A DNA stretch of 64,000 nucleotides from Chryseobacterium sp. KACC 21268 (GTDB lineage Bacteria; Bacteroidota; Bacteroidia; Flavobacteriales; Weeksellaceae), in NCBI GenBank assembly GCA_028736075.1, contig CP117875.1, positions 1,798,001 through 1,862,000 of the forward strand. The letters are read 5' to 3'. Under the pieces are notes generated by a model. The model worked only from the letters and a program-made list of their open reading frames with translations. It did no database searches and was not told where the DNA came from. Below are positions 25,190 through 33,714 of this stretch, one piece after another. The position numbers and the translations under genes are program-made. How positions within the stretch are numbered: position 1 is the stretch's first letter; the number at the start of each line of letters is the position of its first letter.

Positions 25190-26386
25190 TTAGAAAATCA
25201 GTAGATTAATATCGTGATAAGGAAGGTCAAATCTGTTGCAAATCAACTGTTTGGTGTGTCTTCCTTTGTACATGTAAAGTGATTGTTTGATCTCAGCTTT
25301 ATGAATCAGCATATTTTCAAAACCTCCTTCCTCGTCGTAACCTAAAAGATAACTTAGGAAGAAATTGCTGACCGCCTTCGTAGTCGTTCTCGGCATTTTT
25401 GAAGTCAAATTTGGAAGTCCGCAGTGGATGACGCCATGTTTTACAACGAAAGGGTTTTCGGTCGTCGTCAATTCAGAAGTTTCGATCACTTTTCCGTTAT
25501 CAATTGTAATATCAATGATGACGCTTCCTTTTTTCATTTTCATCACCATATCTTCGGTTACGATTGGTGGAAGATTAAGTCTTGGCAAAGCGCCTATGAC
25601 AACGTCGGCTCTTCTTAATGATTTTGTCAATTCTTTGGGATCTATAATCGATGTCGGAACGCGGCTGTCAACTAATGTGTGAAGTCTTCGGAGTTTTGAA
25701 AGTGAATTATCAAACACTTTCACACTCGCACCAAGTCCGATTGCCGCTTTCGTAGCAAATTCACCAACGATTCCTGCGCCTAAAATCACAACTTCTGTTG
25801 GACGAACACCAGTGATTCCGCCAAGCATCAATCCGTTTGACATCGCCAAAAGTTCGGATGCATATAATATAGAAACACTTCCTGCAATTTCTCCGATTAA
25901 TCTTACTAACGACAACTGCTTGTACTCATCCATAATGAATTCAAAAGCGATTGCATTGACTTTTTTACAAGCTAGTTTCAGGAAATAATCCTTATCTCTA
26001 AGGTTGATCTGCAAAGCCGAAATCAAGTAAGTCATCGGTCTTAGATACTCGATTTCCTCTTCTGTGGGCGGATTTATTTTTAAAACAAGATCCTGAGCAA
26101 AGGCGACTTTTGGATCGTTGGTGATTTCTGCGCCAGCTTCGGAATATAAAAGATCAGAGTAATGTGAACCCAAGCCAGTTCCGGCTTCGATGATGACCTT
26201 ATGTCCATTGTTTACCAAAATCTGAACAGCATCCGGGATGATGCAGGTTCTTTTTTCGTTCAGACAAGTTTCTTTTGGAATCCCTATGCTGAATGTTTTT
26301 CCTTTTTTTACAACTTCAAGTTTCTCTTCCTTAGGAATCAGATCTTCCTCGGTAAAAGGCGTAAATATGGTAGATGTACTGCTCAT
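25190..26386 (-). CDS. ald: Alanine dehydrogenase
   Basis: A 398-residue enzyme of the alanine dehydrogenase / transhydrogenase family that interconverts alanine and pyruvate with NAD. SIGIPKETCLNEKRTCIIPD contains the substrate Lys and Arg region, EAGTGLGSHYSD and the NAD-binding motif VVILGAGIVGEFA follow, and HGVIHCGLPNLTSKMPRTTT closes the catalytic domain. The N-terminal 30 residues and long C-terminal tail are features of the Bacteroidota subgroup. A transhydrogenase alpha-like function is less likely because no beta subunit is nearby. Confidence 0.88.
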   Translation of the reverse strand: MSSTSTIFTPFTEEDLIPKEEKLEVVKKGKTFSIGIPKETCLNEKRTCIIPDAVQILVNNGHKVIIEAGTGLGSHYSDLLYSEAGAEITNDPKVAFAQDLVLKINPPTEEEIEYLRPMTYLISALQINLRDKDYFLKLACKKVNAIAFEFIMDEYKQLSLVRLIGEIAGSVSILYASELLAMSNGLMLGGITGVRPTEVVILGAGIVGEFATKAAIGLGASVKVFDNSLSKLRRLHTLVDSRVPTSIIDPKELTKSLRRADVVIGALPRLNLPPIVTEDMVMKMKKGSVIIDITIDNGKVIETSELTTTENPFVVKHGVIHCGLPNLTSKMPRTTTKAVSNFFLSYLLGYDEEGGFENMLIHKAEIKQSLYMYKGRHTKQLICNRFDLPYHDINLLIF

Positions 26387-26443
26387 GAAAATGAATCGTT
26401 AATCAAAAATAAAGAACAAAGATAAAACAATTTACGGGAAGGA

Positions 26444-26851
26444 TTAATTAAATTCGATCTCTCTTGCGGATTCTGTATTCGTAATCGTCATTTGATGAAA
26501 ATCGTAACCGTCCAGTTCATCCATATAAATCTCCGGCCATTCAATGATTGAAAGATAACAATTGTCCAGATATTCCTCAATTCCGAAATCATAAGCTTCA
26601 TCAACAGATTTCAATCGATAGAGATCAAAATGGAAAACTTTTCCTTTAGGCGTATCATATTCATTGACGATAGAGTAGGTTGGCGAGGATATTTCGTCTG
26701 TGCTTCCTAATTCTTTAAGTAGAAATTGAGAAAAAGTCGTTTTCCCTGCGCCCAGATTTCCTTTTAATAATAGAATAGGATGTTTGATCTGGGGAATGAT
26801 TTGAGCAACAACGTCTTTCCATTCTTCAAGAGTAGTGATAGAGAATTTCAT
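26444..26851 (-). CDS. tsaE: tRNA threonylcarbamoyladenosine biosynthesis ATPase
   Basis: A 135-residue P-loop protein needed with TsaB, TsaC and TsaD for the t6A modification at position 37 of ANN-decoding tRNAs. Walker A is LLKGNLGAGKTTFSQFLL, followed by SPTYSIVNEY and HFDLYRL, all diagnostic of TsaE, and IIEWPE near the C terminus. An in-frame Met five codons upstream is possible. It is separated by 57 bases from the start of the alanine dehydrogenase gene on the same strand. Confidence 0.94.
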   Translation of the reverse strand: MKFSITTLEEWKDVVAQIIPQIKHPILLLKGNLGAGKTTFSQFLLKELGSTDEISSPTYSIVNEYDTPKGKVFHFDLYRLKSVDEAYDFGIEEYLDNCYLSIIEWPEIYMDELDGYDFHQMTITNTESAREIEFN

Positions 26852-27003
26852 TTTTCTTTTTTGCAAAAATAATCTTTTAGAAAATTATTGGTGGATGTTT
26901 TTAATCAAAATTATTGAACATATTATTAACTTTACAGATTCAAATTTTTATTAATATTAAATAGACAAAATTCCAAGTCTAATATTAAACATCTACGCAA
27001 AGA

Positions 27004-28929
27004 TTGATCACAAAAGAAACCATAGACCAGATTTTTTCGACCATCCGAGTTGAGGAGATCATCGGCGAATACGTCCAACTGAAAAGAGCTGGCTCCAACT
27101 TCAAGGGTTTGAGTCCTTTTCACGAGGAAAAATCACCGAGTTTTGTCGTTTCTCCGAGCAAACAGATTTGGAAGGATTTCTCAACGGGAAAGGGTGGAAC
27201 CGCCATTTCTTTCTTGATGGAAATCGAGAATTTCACTTATCCAGAAGCACTTCGACACGCTGCGAAAAAGTACGGGATCGAGATCAAGGAAGATGTAAAA
27301 GAATATTCCGAAGAACAGATCCAAGCGCAGACCGAGCGAGACATTCTGTACAAGATCCACGAGATTGCCAACGATTTTTTTCAAACGCAGCTTTGGGAAT
27401 CTGAGGAAGGTCAAATGATCGCCTATTCTTACTTTAAAGAAAGAGAACTTCGAGATGATATTATCAAGAAATTCCAACTAGGATATTCTCCAGAGAAGAA
27501 AAATGCCTTCACCGAATTTGCGCTCGATAAGGCTTATTCCAAAGAAATATTAGAAAAATCAGGACTTTCAATCTTTCCAGAAAACACACCTTCTGGAATT
27601 GATAGATTCCGTGATCGTGTGGTCTTTCCAATTCACAGCTTCTCAGGAAGAGTTCTAGGTTTTGGCGCAAGGATTCTCAAGAATAATGTCAAAACGGCAA
27701 AATATCTCAATTCGCCAGAAACCGAGATTTACCATAAATCAAACGTCCTTTATGGTCTAAATCAAGGCAAGCAAGCGATTTCCAGAAAGAATCTCTGTCT
27801 TTTGGTCGAAGGTTATATGGACGTGGTTTCCCTTCATCAAAGTGGAATTGAAAATGTGGTTGCAAGTTCTGGAACGTCTTTGACAACGGAGCAAATTAAA
27901 CTAATAAAACGCCTCACCGAAAACGTAACCATTCTCTTCGATGGTGATAATGCGGGAATCAAAGCGAGTTTCCGAAGCATCGATATGTTGCTTTCGGAAG
28001 GAATGAATATCCGCGTTTTGCTTTTTCCAGACGGCGATGATCCGGATTCTTTCGCAAGAAAACATCCTCAAGATTACGTTGAGAATTTCATCGACAAAGA
28101 AGCGAAAGATTTCATCGATTTTAAGGCTGAGATTCTTCTCAAAGAAGCCAATGATGATCCTATCAAAAAAGCAGAAGCCATTCGAGACATCGTGAAGTCG
28201 GTAGCTTTTGTAAAAAACGATTTGAAGCGTGAAGTTTATCTGAAAGAAGTTTCAAATAAATTTGGTCTCAGCGAGCAAAGTTTGTTCAATGAACTTCAAA
28301 TCCATAAAAATTCAGCGGAGCAGGAGAGAAAACCTTCATCGTTTCAAGAGAAACAAGCGCCTCAGAAATTAGAAGTCGTTCAGGAAATTTCAGAAACCAT
28401 CAATCCGCTTTTGATGCTCGAGGAGAAGTTGGTGGATCTGATGTTGAAATATGGCGACCTCGTTCTCAACAGAAAAGACCACGAAGGCAACGAATATCAG
28501 ATCACGGTCATCGAAGAGATCCTCAATCATCTAGAAGAAGACGAATGTGAAATTCAGCTCAACATCAATCAAAAAATAATTTCCGAGATCAAAGAAGGAA
28601 TTGAAAAAAAAGAGTTGCGTTCTGGTAAATTCTTCTTCAATTTTATGGACGAGGAAGTTTCCGGCAAATTGGCCAATGCGCTTATCGATAATTATCAGAC
28701 CAGCAATTGGAATCAATACAATATCTATTTCAGCTCCGAGGAAGAAGTGCTTCCAAAAATGGTTTCTGACATCGTTTTGAGACACAAAAGAGAATATGTG
28801 GTGAAAATCATCAATGACCTCAAACATTCGCTTAATACAGAGGAAGATGGAACGCCGATCTACCAGCAAATAATCCTTCTGACTCAACTGAAGAACAACT
28901 TAGACAAAGAATTATTTCGTATTTTGTGA
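27004..28929 (+). CDS. dnaG: DNA primase
   Basis: A 641-residue primase that lays RNA primers at the replication fork. The start is TTG; an in-frame stop at 26986-26988 and no ATG in between leave no better choice, and ITKETIDQIFSTIRVEEIIGEYVQLK is the normal family start. The N-terminal zinc-ribbon region reads FKGLSPFHEEKSPSF and then WKDFSTGKGG: three of the four expected zinc ligands are replaced, with only the His kept. The TOPRIM domain shows LLVEGYMDVVSLHQ and FDGDNAGIKAS. The last 150 residues should bind the replicative helicase. clpP follows after 75 bases. Confidence 0.95.
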   Translation: MITKETIDQIFSTIRVEEIIGEYVQLKRAGSNFKGLSPFHEEKSPSFVVSPSKQIWKDFSTGKGGTAISFLMEIENFTYPEALRHAAKKYGIEIKEDVKEYSEEQIQAQTERDILYKIHEIANDFFQTQLWESEEGQMIAYSYFKERELRDDIIKKFQLGYSPEKKNAFTEFALDKAYSKEILEKSGLSIFPENTPSGIDRFRDRVVFPIHSFSGRVLGFGARILKNNVKTAKYLNSPETEIYHKSNVLYGLNQGKQAISRKNLCLLVEGYMDVVSLHQSGIENVVASSGTSLTTEQIKLIKRLTENVTILFDGDNAGIKASFRSIDMLLSEGMNIRVLLFPDGDDPDSFARKHPQDYVENFIDKEAKDFIDFKAEILLKEANDDPIKKAEAIRDIVKSVAFVKNDLKREVYLKEVSNKFGLSEQSLFNELQIHKNSAEQERKPSSFQEKQAPQKLEVVQEISETINPLLMLEEKLVDLMLKYGDLVLNRKDHEGNEYQITVIEEILNHLEEDECEIQLNINQKIISEIKEGIEKKELRSGKFFFNFMDEEVSGKLANALIDNYQTSNWNQYNIYFSSEEEVLPKMVSDIVLRHKREYVVKIINDLKHSLNTEEDGTPIYQQIILLTQLKNNLDKELFRIL

Positions 28930-29004
28930 CAGAAAGTCCTACTTTAGCAAAGGAATAGAAATTGCAAACTCAATAAAAGATTATTAAAAACAACCACAGA
29001 TAAT

Positions 29005-29682
29005 ATGGACATTAAAAAAGAATTCAGAGATTTCTCAGTAAAACATTTGGGAAACAACGGTCTGGTAACCGATCAATATATGGGAATGTTTAACCCGACC
29101 AACCTGACACCTTACATTATGGAGGAGCGTAGAATGAACGTTGCGCAGATGGACGTTTTCTCCCGATTGATGATGGACAGGATCATTTTCCTTGGAACAG
29201 GCATCGATGACCAAGTGGCAAACATCGTGACAGCACAGTTGCTTTTCTTGGAAAGTTCTGACTCGGCGAAAGATATTCAGATCTACATCAATTCCCCTGG
29301 AGGAAGCGTTTACGCAGGATTGGGAATCTATGATACGATGCAGATCATCAAGCCAAACGTAGCAACCATCTGTACAGGGATCGCAGCCTCAATGGGCGCA
29401 GTGCTTTTAGTTGCAGGTGAAAAAGGAAAACGTTCCGCCTTGAAGCACTCAAGAGTGATGATCCACCAGCCAAGCGGCGGCGCACAAGGTGTAGCTTCCG
29501 ATATGGAGATCAACCTGAGAGAGATGTTGAAGTTGAAAAAAGAACTTTATGACATCATTTCCGACCACTCCGGACAAACTTATGAATGGGTGGAGAAAGC
29601 CTCAGACAGAGACTACTGGATGACCTCTACCGAAGCCAAAGAATACGGCATGGTAGACGAAGTTCTAGAAAGAAAACCTTAA
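29005..29682 (+). CDS. clpP: ATP-dependent Clp protease proteolytic subunit
   Basis: A 225-residue serine protease subunit that forms the tetradecameric chamber for ClpX/ClpA-type unfoldases. The catalytic Ser is S129 in GIAASMGAVLL, the His is H154 in VMIHQPSGGAQG, and the Asp lies in ASDRDYWMT. An N-terminal stretch of about 30 residues before NLTPYIMEE may be a propeptide. It follows dnaG by 75 bases and ends with a clear terminator. clpX is not in the window. Confidence 0.97.
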   Translation: MDIKKEFRDFSVKHLGNNGLVTDQYMGMFNPTNLTPYIMEERRMNVAQMDVFSRLMMDRIIFLGTGIDDQVANIVTAQLLFLESSDSAKDIQIYINSPGGSVYAGLGIYDTMQIIKPNVATICTGIAASMGAVLLVAGEKGKRSALKHSRVMIHQPSGGAQGVASDMEINLREMLKLKKELYDIISDHSGQTYEWVEKASDRDYWMTSTEAKEYGMVDEVLERKP

Positions 29683-29703
29683 TATATCAATTATTAAAAC
29701 CAC

Positions 29704-29736
29704 AAAACCTGATTCAATCGAGTCAGGTTTTTTATT
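29704..29736 (+). terminator. Terminator of the dnaG-clpP region
   Basis: Arms AAAACCTGATT (29704-29714) and AGTCAGGTTTT (29721-29731), one G-U pair, 6-base loop, T tract after. Confidence 0.85.
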
Positions 29737-29990
29737 TTAACTCTCCAACTCTCAAACCCTCCAACTCATTAACCACCTGATCAATTTGGGCGCCTTTATC
29801 CGCCCTCCGTTCCCGCTTTTTTTTGCCCTCGCTTTTCCAGCCACAAAAAAAGAGCTCCACTCAGGTCGGGGCGCGCTTCGCCGATTAGCAACATTTGTCC
29901 TTCGATTTCAGATCTATAACAAAAATTGAGGGGAATTAATTAGACTTATTACATAATACATTATACAGCGCACATTTTACAAAAAACATT
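29737..29990. other. Intergenic region holding two dispersed repeats
   Basis: No gene. Contains a CTCTCCAACTCTCAAACCC-type repeat (29738-29769; its reverse complement is at 62817-62845) and copy 2 of repeat family 1 (29785-29900). The rest is AT-rich. Confidence 0.7.
29785..29900 (+). repeat. Dispersed intergenic repeat family 1, copy 2
   Basis: Full-length copy: TTTGGGCGCCTTTATCCGCC, TCCGTTCCC, a T run, then CCAGCCACAAAAAAAGAGCT and CCACTCAGGTCGGG, ending near ACATTTGTCC. It shares this order with the copy at 47487-47606 and a shortened one at 6708-6770. GC content is higher than the surrounding DNA. Confidence 0.8.
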
Positions 29991-30020
29991 TTGCAGAAAA
30001 TCTCAATTTCACTACTTTTG
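29991..30020 (+). promoter_or_regulatory. Promoter of the small lipoprotein gene
   Basis: TTG (29991-29993), a 19-base spacer and TACTTTTG (30013-30020) match the consensus; the ATG is 19 bases further. Confidence 0.72.
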
Positions 30021-30039
30021 ATGCATTAAAATTATCAGA

Positions 30040-30300
30040 ATGAAAAAATCAGTGATATTGTTGGCTTCCGCTATTCTAGTTGTTTCTTGTGATCTTCCTG
30101 CTGGAGGAAACAAAGGACGTATTGTAAAAACAGATGAGGTCGTAAGATACGATGATGCAAATGCAGCTCACGGAACTTACAAACCAGCCTCAGATACTGC
30201 AAAAGCTGAGCACAAGATCGCTGACACAGCAAAAGCAGCTTCTATGGAATCCAAAGCAACGGCTCCAACTACTACCGAAGCACCAAAAGCTGAACACTAA
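30040..30300 (+). CDS. Small Ala/Lys-rich lipoprotein
   Basis: An 86-residue protein with a lipoprotein signal (MKKSVILLASAILVVSC; lipidated Cys at 17). The mature part is a low-complexity, probably disordered tail rich in Ala, Lys, Thr and His, with two imperfect DTAKAEHKIADTAKAAS-type repeats. It has its own promoter and terminator. Function unknown; a membrane-anchored flexible tail is all that can be said. Confidence 0.78.
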   Translation: MKKSVILLASAILVVSCDLPAGGNKGRIVKTDEVVRYDDANAAHGTYKPASDTAKAEHKIADTAKAASMESKATAPTTTEAPKAEH

Positions 30301-30327
30301 TAGGAATTTTATAAAAATATTATCATA

Positions 30328-30360
30328 AAAAATGTCTTGCGTTTGCAGGACATTTTTTAT
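30328..30360 (+). terminator. Terminator of the lipoprotein gene
   Basis: Thirteen-base arms AAAAATGTCTTGC and GCAGGACATTTTT (one G-U pair) with a 4-base loop and T tail. Confidence 0.88.
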
Positions 30361-30372
30361 TTTTACGAACCT

Positions 30373-30412
30373 ACTTTGTCAAAGTTTCAAAATCCTTGAC
30401 AAAGTTTTTTTA
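30373..30412 (+). terminator. Second hairpin with T run before the dipeptidase gene
   Basis: Ten-base arms ACTTTGTCAA (30373-30382) and TTGACAAAGT (30396-30405), 13-base loop, then seven Ts. It follows another terminator by 12 bases and precedes the dipeptidase ATG by 41. It could be a tandem terminator or a leader hairpin for the next gene. Confidence 0.6.
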
Positions 30413-30443
30413 ATCATTTATCAACCATCATTTATCATTAAAT
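30413..30443. repeat. Degenerate ATCATTTATCA-type repeat before the dipeptidase
   Basis: ATCATTTATCAACCATCATT and similar words end 3 bases before the start codon at 30447. Confidence 0.6.
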
Positions 30444-30446
30444 CAA

Positions 30447-31829
30447 ATGAGCACAACCCAAACATACATCAACGAAAACAAACAACGTTTTCTGGACGAA
30501 CTTTTCGACATTCTTAGAATCGCTTCCATAAGCGCAGATCCAGCCTACAAATCAGAAGTCCTGAAATGTGCAGACGAAGTGGCAAGACATCTGAAAGTAG
30601 CCGGCGCAGACAACGTAGAGATTCTTGAAACCAAAGGTTATCCAATCGTTTTCGGAGAGAAGGTTATCGATACGAACCTACCAACCGTTTTGGTCTACGG
30701 ACATTATGATGTTCAACCGGCCGATCCATTGGAGTTATGGACAAGCGATCCATTCGAGCCAGTTGTGAAAACGACCGAACTTCATCCGGAAGGCGCAATC
30801 TTCGCAAGAGGTTCTGCCGATGACAAAGGTCAATTCTTTATGCACGTCAAAGCGTTCGAAGCAATGATGAAAACAGATTCTTTGCCTTGTAATGTCAAGT
30901 TTTTGATAGAAGGTGAGGAGGAAGTTGGTTCTGCAAGTTTAGGTGATTTTCTTGAAGATAATAAAGAGAAATTAAGTTGCGATGTGATTTTGATTTCCGA
31001 CACGCATATTTATTCTAATGAGCAACCAACTGTCACAACAGGTTTAAGAGGTCTAAGTTATGTGGAAGTTGAGGTAGAAGGTCCAAACCGTGACCTGCAT
31101 TCTGGACTTTACGGTGGCGCAGTTCCAAATCCAATCAACGTCTTATCAAAAATGATTGGAGAATTAATCGATGAAAAAGGACACATCACAATCGACGGTT
31201 TTTATGACAATGTTTTGGTCGTTTCAGATGAAGACAGAAAAGAAATGAACAAACTGAAAGATGACCCAGAAGCTTACAAGAAATCGATTAATCTTAATGA
31301 TATTCAAGGAGAGGAAGGTTACACAACTTTGGAAAGAGCGTCAATTAGACCAACTTTAGATGTCAACGGAATCTGGGGCGGTTACACAGGTGAAGGTGCA
31401 AAAACTGTGATTGCTTCCAAAGCTTTTGCTAAGATCTCAATGAGATTGGTTCCAAACCAAACACCAGAAGAGATCACGGAAAAGTTCACAAAATACTTTG
31501 AAAAGATCGCTCCAAAAAGTGTGAAAGTAAAAGTGACGCCTCACCACGGCGGAATGCCTTACGTTTTGGAAAGCGATACCAAAGAATTTTTAGCCGCAAA
31601 AAAAGCAATGGAAAAGGCTTTCGGAAAAGAAGTTTTGCCTTATAGAAGTGGCGGAAGTATTCCAATTACGTCGTTGTTCGAGAAAGTTCTTGGCGCGAAA
31701 TCTGTATTAATGGGATTCGGTTTGGATTCTGATGCGATCCACTCACCAAACGAACATTATGGACTTTACAACTATTACAAAGGAATAGAAAGTATCCCTT
31801 ATTTCTTTGAATTTTACGCAAAAGGATAA
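30447..31829 (+). CDS. M20-family dipeptidase
   Basis: A 460-residue metallopeptidase of the M20/M25/M40 family (CNDP/PepV-like). The di-zinc site is visible in order: VYGHYDVQPAD (His and following Asp), RGSADDKGQFFMH (bridging Asp), EGEEEVGS (catalytic Glu pair), SDTHIYSNEQPT (Asp), and the C-terminal His in DAIHSPNEHY. The dimerisation domain lies at about 200-360. It probably hydrolyses dipeptides in the cytoplasm; no signal peptide is present. A terminator follows 6 bases after the stop. Confidence 0.93.
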   Translation: MSTTQTYINENKQRFLDELFDILRIASISADPAYKSEVLKCADEVARHLKVAGADNVEILETKGYPIVFGEKVIDTNLPTVLVYGHYDVQPADPLELWTSDPFEPVVKTTELHPEGAIFARGSADDKGQFFMHVKAFEAMMKTDSLPCNVKFLIEGEEEVGSASLGDFLEDNKEKLSCDVILISDTHIYSNEQPTVTTGLRGLSYVEVEVEGPNRDLHSGLYGGAVPNPINVLSKMIGELIDEKGHITIDGFYDNVLVVSDEDRKEMNKLKDDPEAYKKSINLNDIQGEEGYTTLERASIRPTLDVNGIWGGYTGEGAKTVIASKAFAKISMRLVPNQTPEEITEKFTKYFEKIAPKSVKVKVTPHHGGMPYVLESDTKEFLAAKKAMEKAFGKEVLPYRSGGSIPITSLFEKVLGAKSVLMGFGLDSDAIHSPNEHYGLYNYYKGIESIPYFFEFYAKG

Positions 31830-31835
31830 AAAATT

Positions 31836-31863
31836 AAAGACAGTTTTCGGCTGTCTTTTTTAT
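31836..31863 (+). terminator. Terminator of the dipeptidase gene
   Basis: Arms AAAGACAG and CTGTCTTT with a 7-base loop and a T run. Confidence 0.82.
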
Positions 31864-31883
31864 TAATATTAAAAATAAAAATT

Positions 31884-32585
31884 ATGTCAAAAGTAATATA
31901 CATCACAGGCGGAACCAAAGGAATCGGTTTCGGGATTGCAGAAGTTTTATTGAAAAACGGTCATAAAGTTGCCATCAGCGGACGTAAACAAGACGATGTG
32001 GATAAAGCTGTTTCAGACCTTAAAGTTATTTCAGAAAGTATCTTCGGCGTAAGTTCAGATGTGAGGAATTTTGCAGATGAAGATAATGCGGTTTCCAAGA
32101 TCACCGATAGATTCGGAAGTCTTGATGTTGTGATTTCCAATGCAGGTTTAGGCGTTTTCAAACCGGTCGACGAATTGAGTATCGAAGATTGGAACGCGAT
32201 GCAGGAAACCAATCTGACTGGCTGTTTTTATTCATTAAAAGCTTCGGTTGAGGAACTGAAAAAATCCGAAGGTTATTACATTACAATCGCGAGTCTTGCC
32301 GGAACAAACTTTTTTGAAAATGGCGCCGGCTACAACGCTTCGAAGTTTGGAGTGGTAGGTTTCACGCAAGCAGCGATGATCGATCTTAGAAAATATAATA
32401 TCAAAGTTTCGACGATAATGCCGGGTTCTGTTGCTACTTACTTCAACGGAAATGTTCCTTCAGAGAAAGATGAATGGAAAATTCAACCAGAAGATATGGG
32501 AAATCTTGTCCTCGATATGTTGAATATGAATCCAAGAGTTTTGCCTAGTAAAATAGAATTCAGAGCGAGCCAAGTCAAAAAATAA
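31884..32585 (+). CDS. Short-chain dehydrogenase/reductase
   Basis: A 233-residue classical SDR. The NAD(P)-binding motif is TGGTKGIG (8-15), followed by NAG at about 89-91, the catalytic Ser in TIASLAG, and YNASK (catalytic Tyr and Lys) near 153. It uses NAD(P)H to reduce a carbonyl or the reverse; the substrate is not predictable. Single gene between terminators of the dipeptidase and the etf region. Confidence 0.92.
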   Translation: MSKVIYITGGTKGIGFGIAEVLLKNGHKVAISGRKQDDVDKAVSDLKVISESIFGVSSDVRNFADEDNAVSKITDRFGSLDVVISNAGLGVFKPVDELSIEDWNAMQETNLTGCFYSLKASVEELKKSEGYYITIASLAGTNFFENGAGYNASKFGVVGFTQAAMIDLRKYNIKVSTIMPGSVATYFNGNVPSEKDEWKIQPEDMGNLVLDMLNMNPRVLPSKIEFRASQVKK

Positions 32586-32890
32586 ATCATTTAAATAGAA
32601 ATTTGTCCTGTTTAAGTTATTAAAAGTGTTGATACTTTTGAAGCAAAATAGTCAATGTTTATCAGCTTTATTATTTATAAATATTCTAAATATCCGATAA
32701 ATAAAGGCTTAGCGAATCCTATTTAATAAATAACAATAAATTATGCATGCATAGCATTTTTTATATAAATTAGCCAAGTTCATCTTATAAAACAGATGAA
32801 TAATACGATTGAATCGCCATTATTCTAAAAATAATATTAGTATAGAATTGAGCGATAAGATATGGCAATTAAAAACATTAAAAATTACAT
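32586..32890. other. AT-rich intergenic region upstream of etfB
   Basis: No gene. A small hairpin AAAAGTGTTGATACTTTT lies at 32622-32639 and includes TACTTTTG, a possible -7 element, but far from etfB. A TGCATGCA palindrome lies near 32743. No regulatory site can be assigned with confidence. Confidence 0.5.
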
Positions 32891-33637
32891 ATGAAAATAT
32901 TAGTTTGTATCAGTAGTGTTCCAGACACTACCAGTAAAATTAACTTTACGGCAGACAAATCTGCATTCGACAAAAACGGAATCCAGTGGGTGATCAATCC
33001 TTTGGATGAGTTTGCTTTAACAAAAGCTATAAAATTACAGGAATCCCAAGGCGCAACAGTGACCGTTGTGAATGTTGGCGATGCAGGAACAGAAGCAGTG
33101 ATCAGGAAAGCTTTGGCAATCGGAGCAAATGATGCAATCAGAGTAAATACAGAAGCGAAGGACAGTTTCTCTGTGGCTAAAGAAATCGCTAGAGTTGCTC
33201 AGGACGGTGCTTATGAATTAGTATTGATGGGAAAAGAATCGATAGATTACAACGGTGGCGCAGTTCCAGGAATGGTAGCACAATTGCTAAATTTCCCATT
33301 TGTGAATGCAGCTGTTGGGTTTGATGTCAATGGTTCAGAAGCAACGGCTGTAAGAGAAATTGAAGGCGGAAAAGAAACGATCTCAGTGAAATTGCCAGCT
33401 GTTGTCGCAGGACAAAAAGGATTGGTAGATGAGAAAGATTTGATCATACCAAATATGAGAGGCATTATGTCTGCAAGAACAAAAGCACTTCAAGTGGTAG
33501 AGCCTTCTAATACAGAGGTAAAAGTTGAAGCGGTTTCTTTCGACAGCGTTGCACCAAGAGCAGCCGTAAAATTAGTTTCTGCAGATAACCTGGACGAACT
33601 GGTAAGATTACTTCACGAAGAAGCAAAAGTTATTTAA
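32891..33637 (+). CDS. etfB: Electron transfer flavoprotein subunit beta
   Basis: A 248-residue subunit of the flavoprotein that takes electrons from acyl-CoA dehydrogenases. ILVCISSVPDT at the start, INPLDEFALTKAIKLQE, LVLMGKESIDYNGGAVPGMVAQLL and VVAGQKGLVDEKDLIIPNMRGIMSARTK are the family landmarks; the last covers the ETF beta signature. It is followed by etfA after 77 bases containing TCAAAATTTCA-type repeat words. Confidence 0.95.
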   Translation: MKILVCISSVPDTTSKINFTADKSAFDKNGIQWVINPLDEFALTKAIKLQESQGATVTVVNVGDAGTEAVIRKALAIGANDAIRVNTEAKDSFSVAKEIARVAQDGAYELVLMGKESIDYNGGAVPGMVAQLLNFPFVNAAVGFDVNGSEATAVREIEGGKETISVKLPAVVAGQKGLVDEKDLIIPNMRGIMSARTKALQVVEPSNTEVKVEAVSFDSVAPRAAVKLVSADNLDELVRLLHEEAKVI

Positions 33638-33714
33638 TCATTCAAAATTTCATATTCAAGATTCGCAGTTTTTCGATCGTGAATTTTGAATTTTAAACCT
33701 TTAATTTAGAAATT

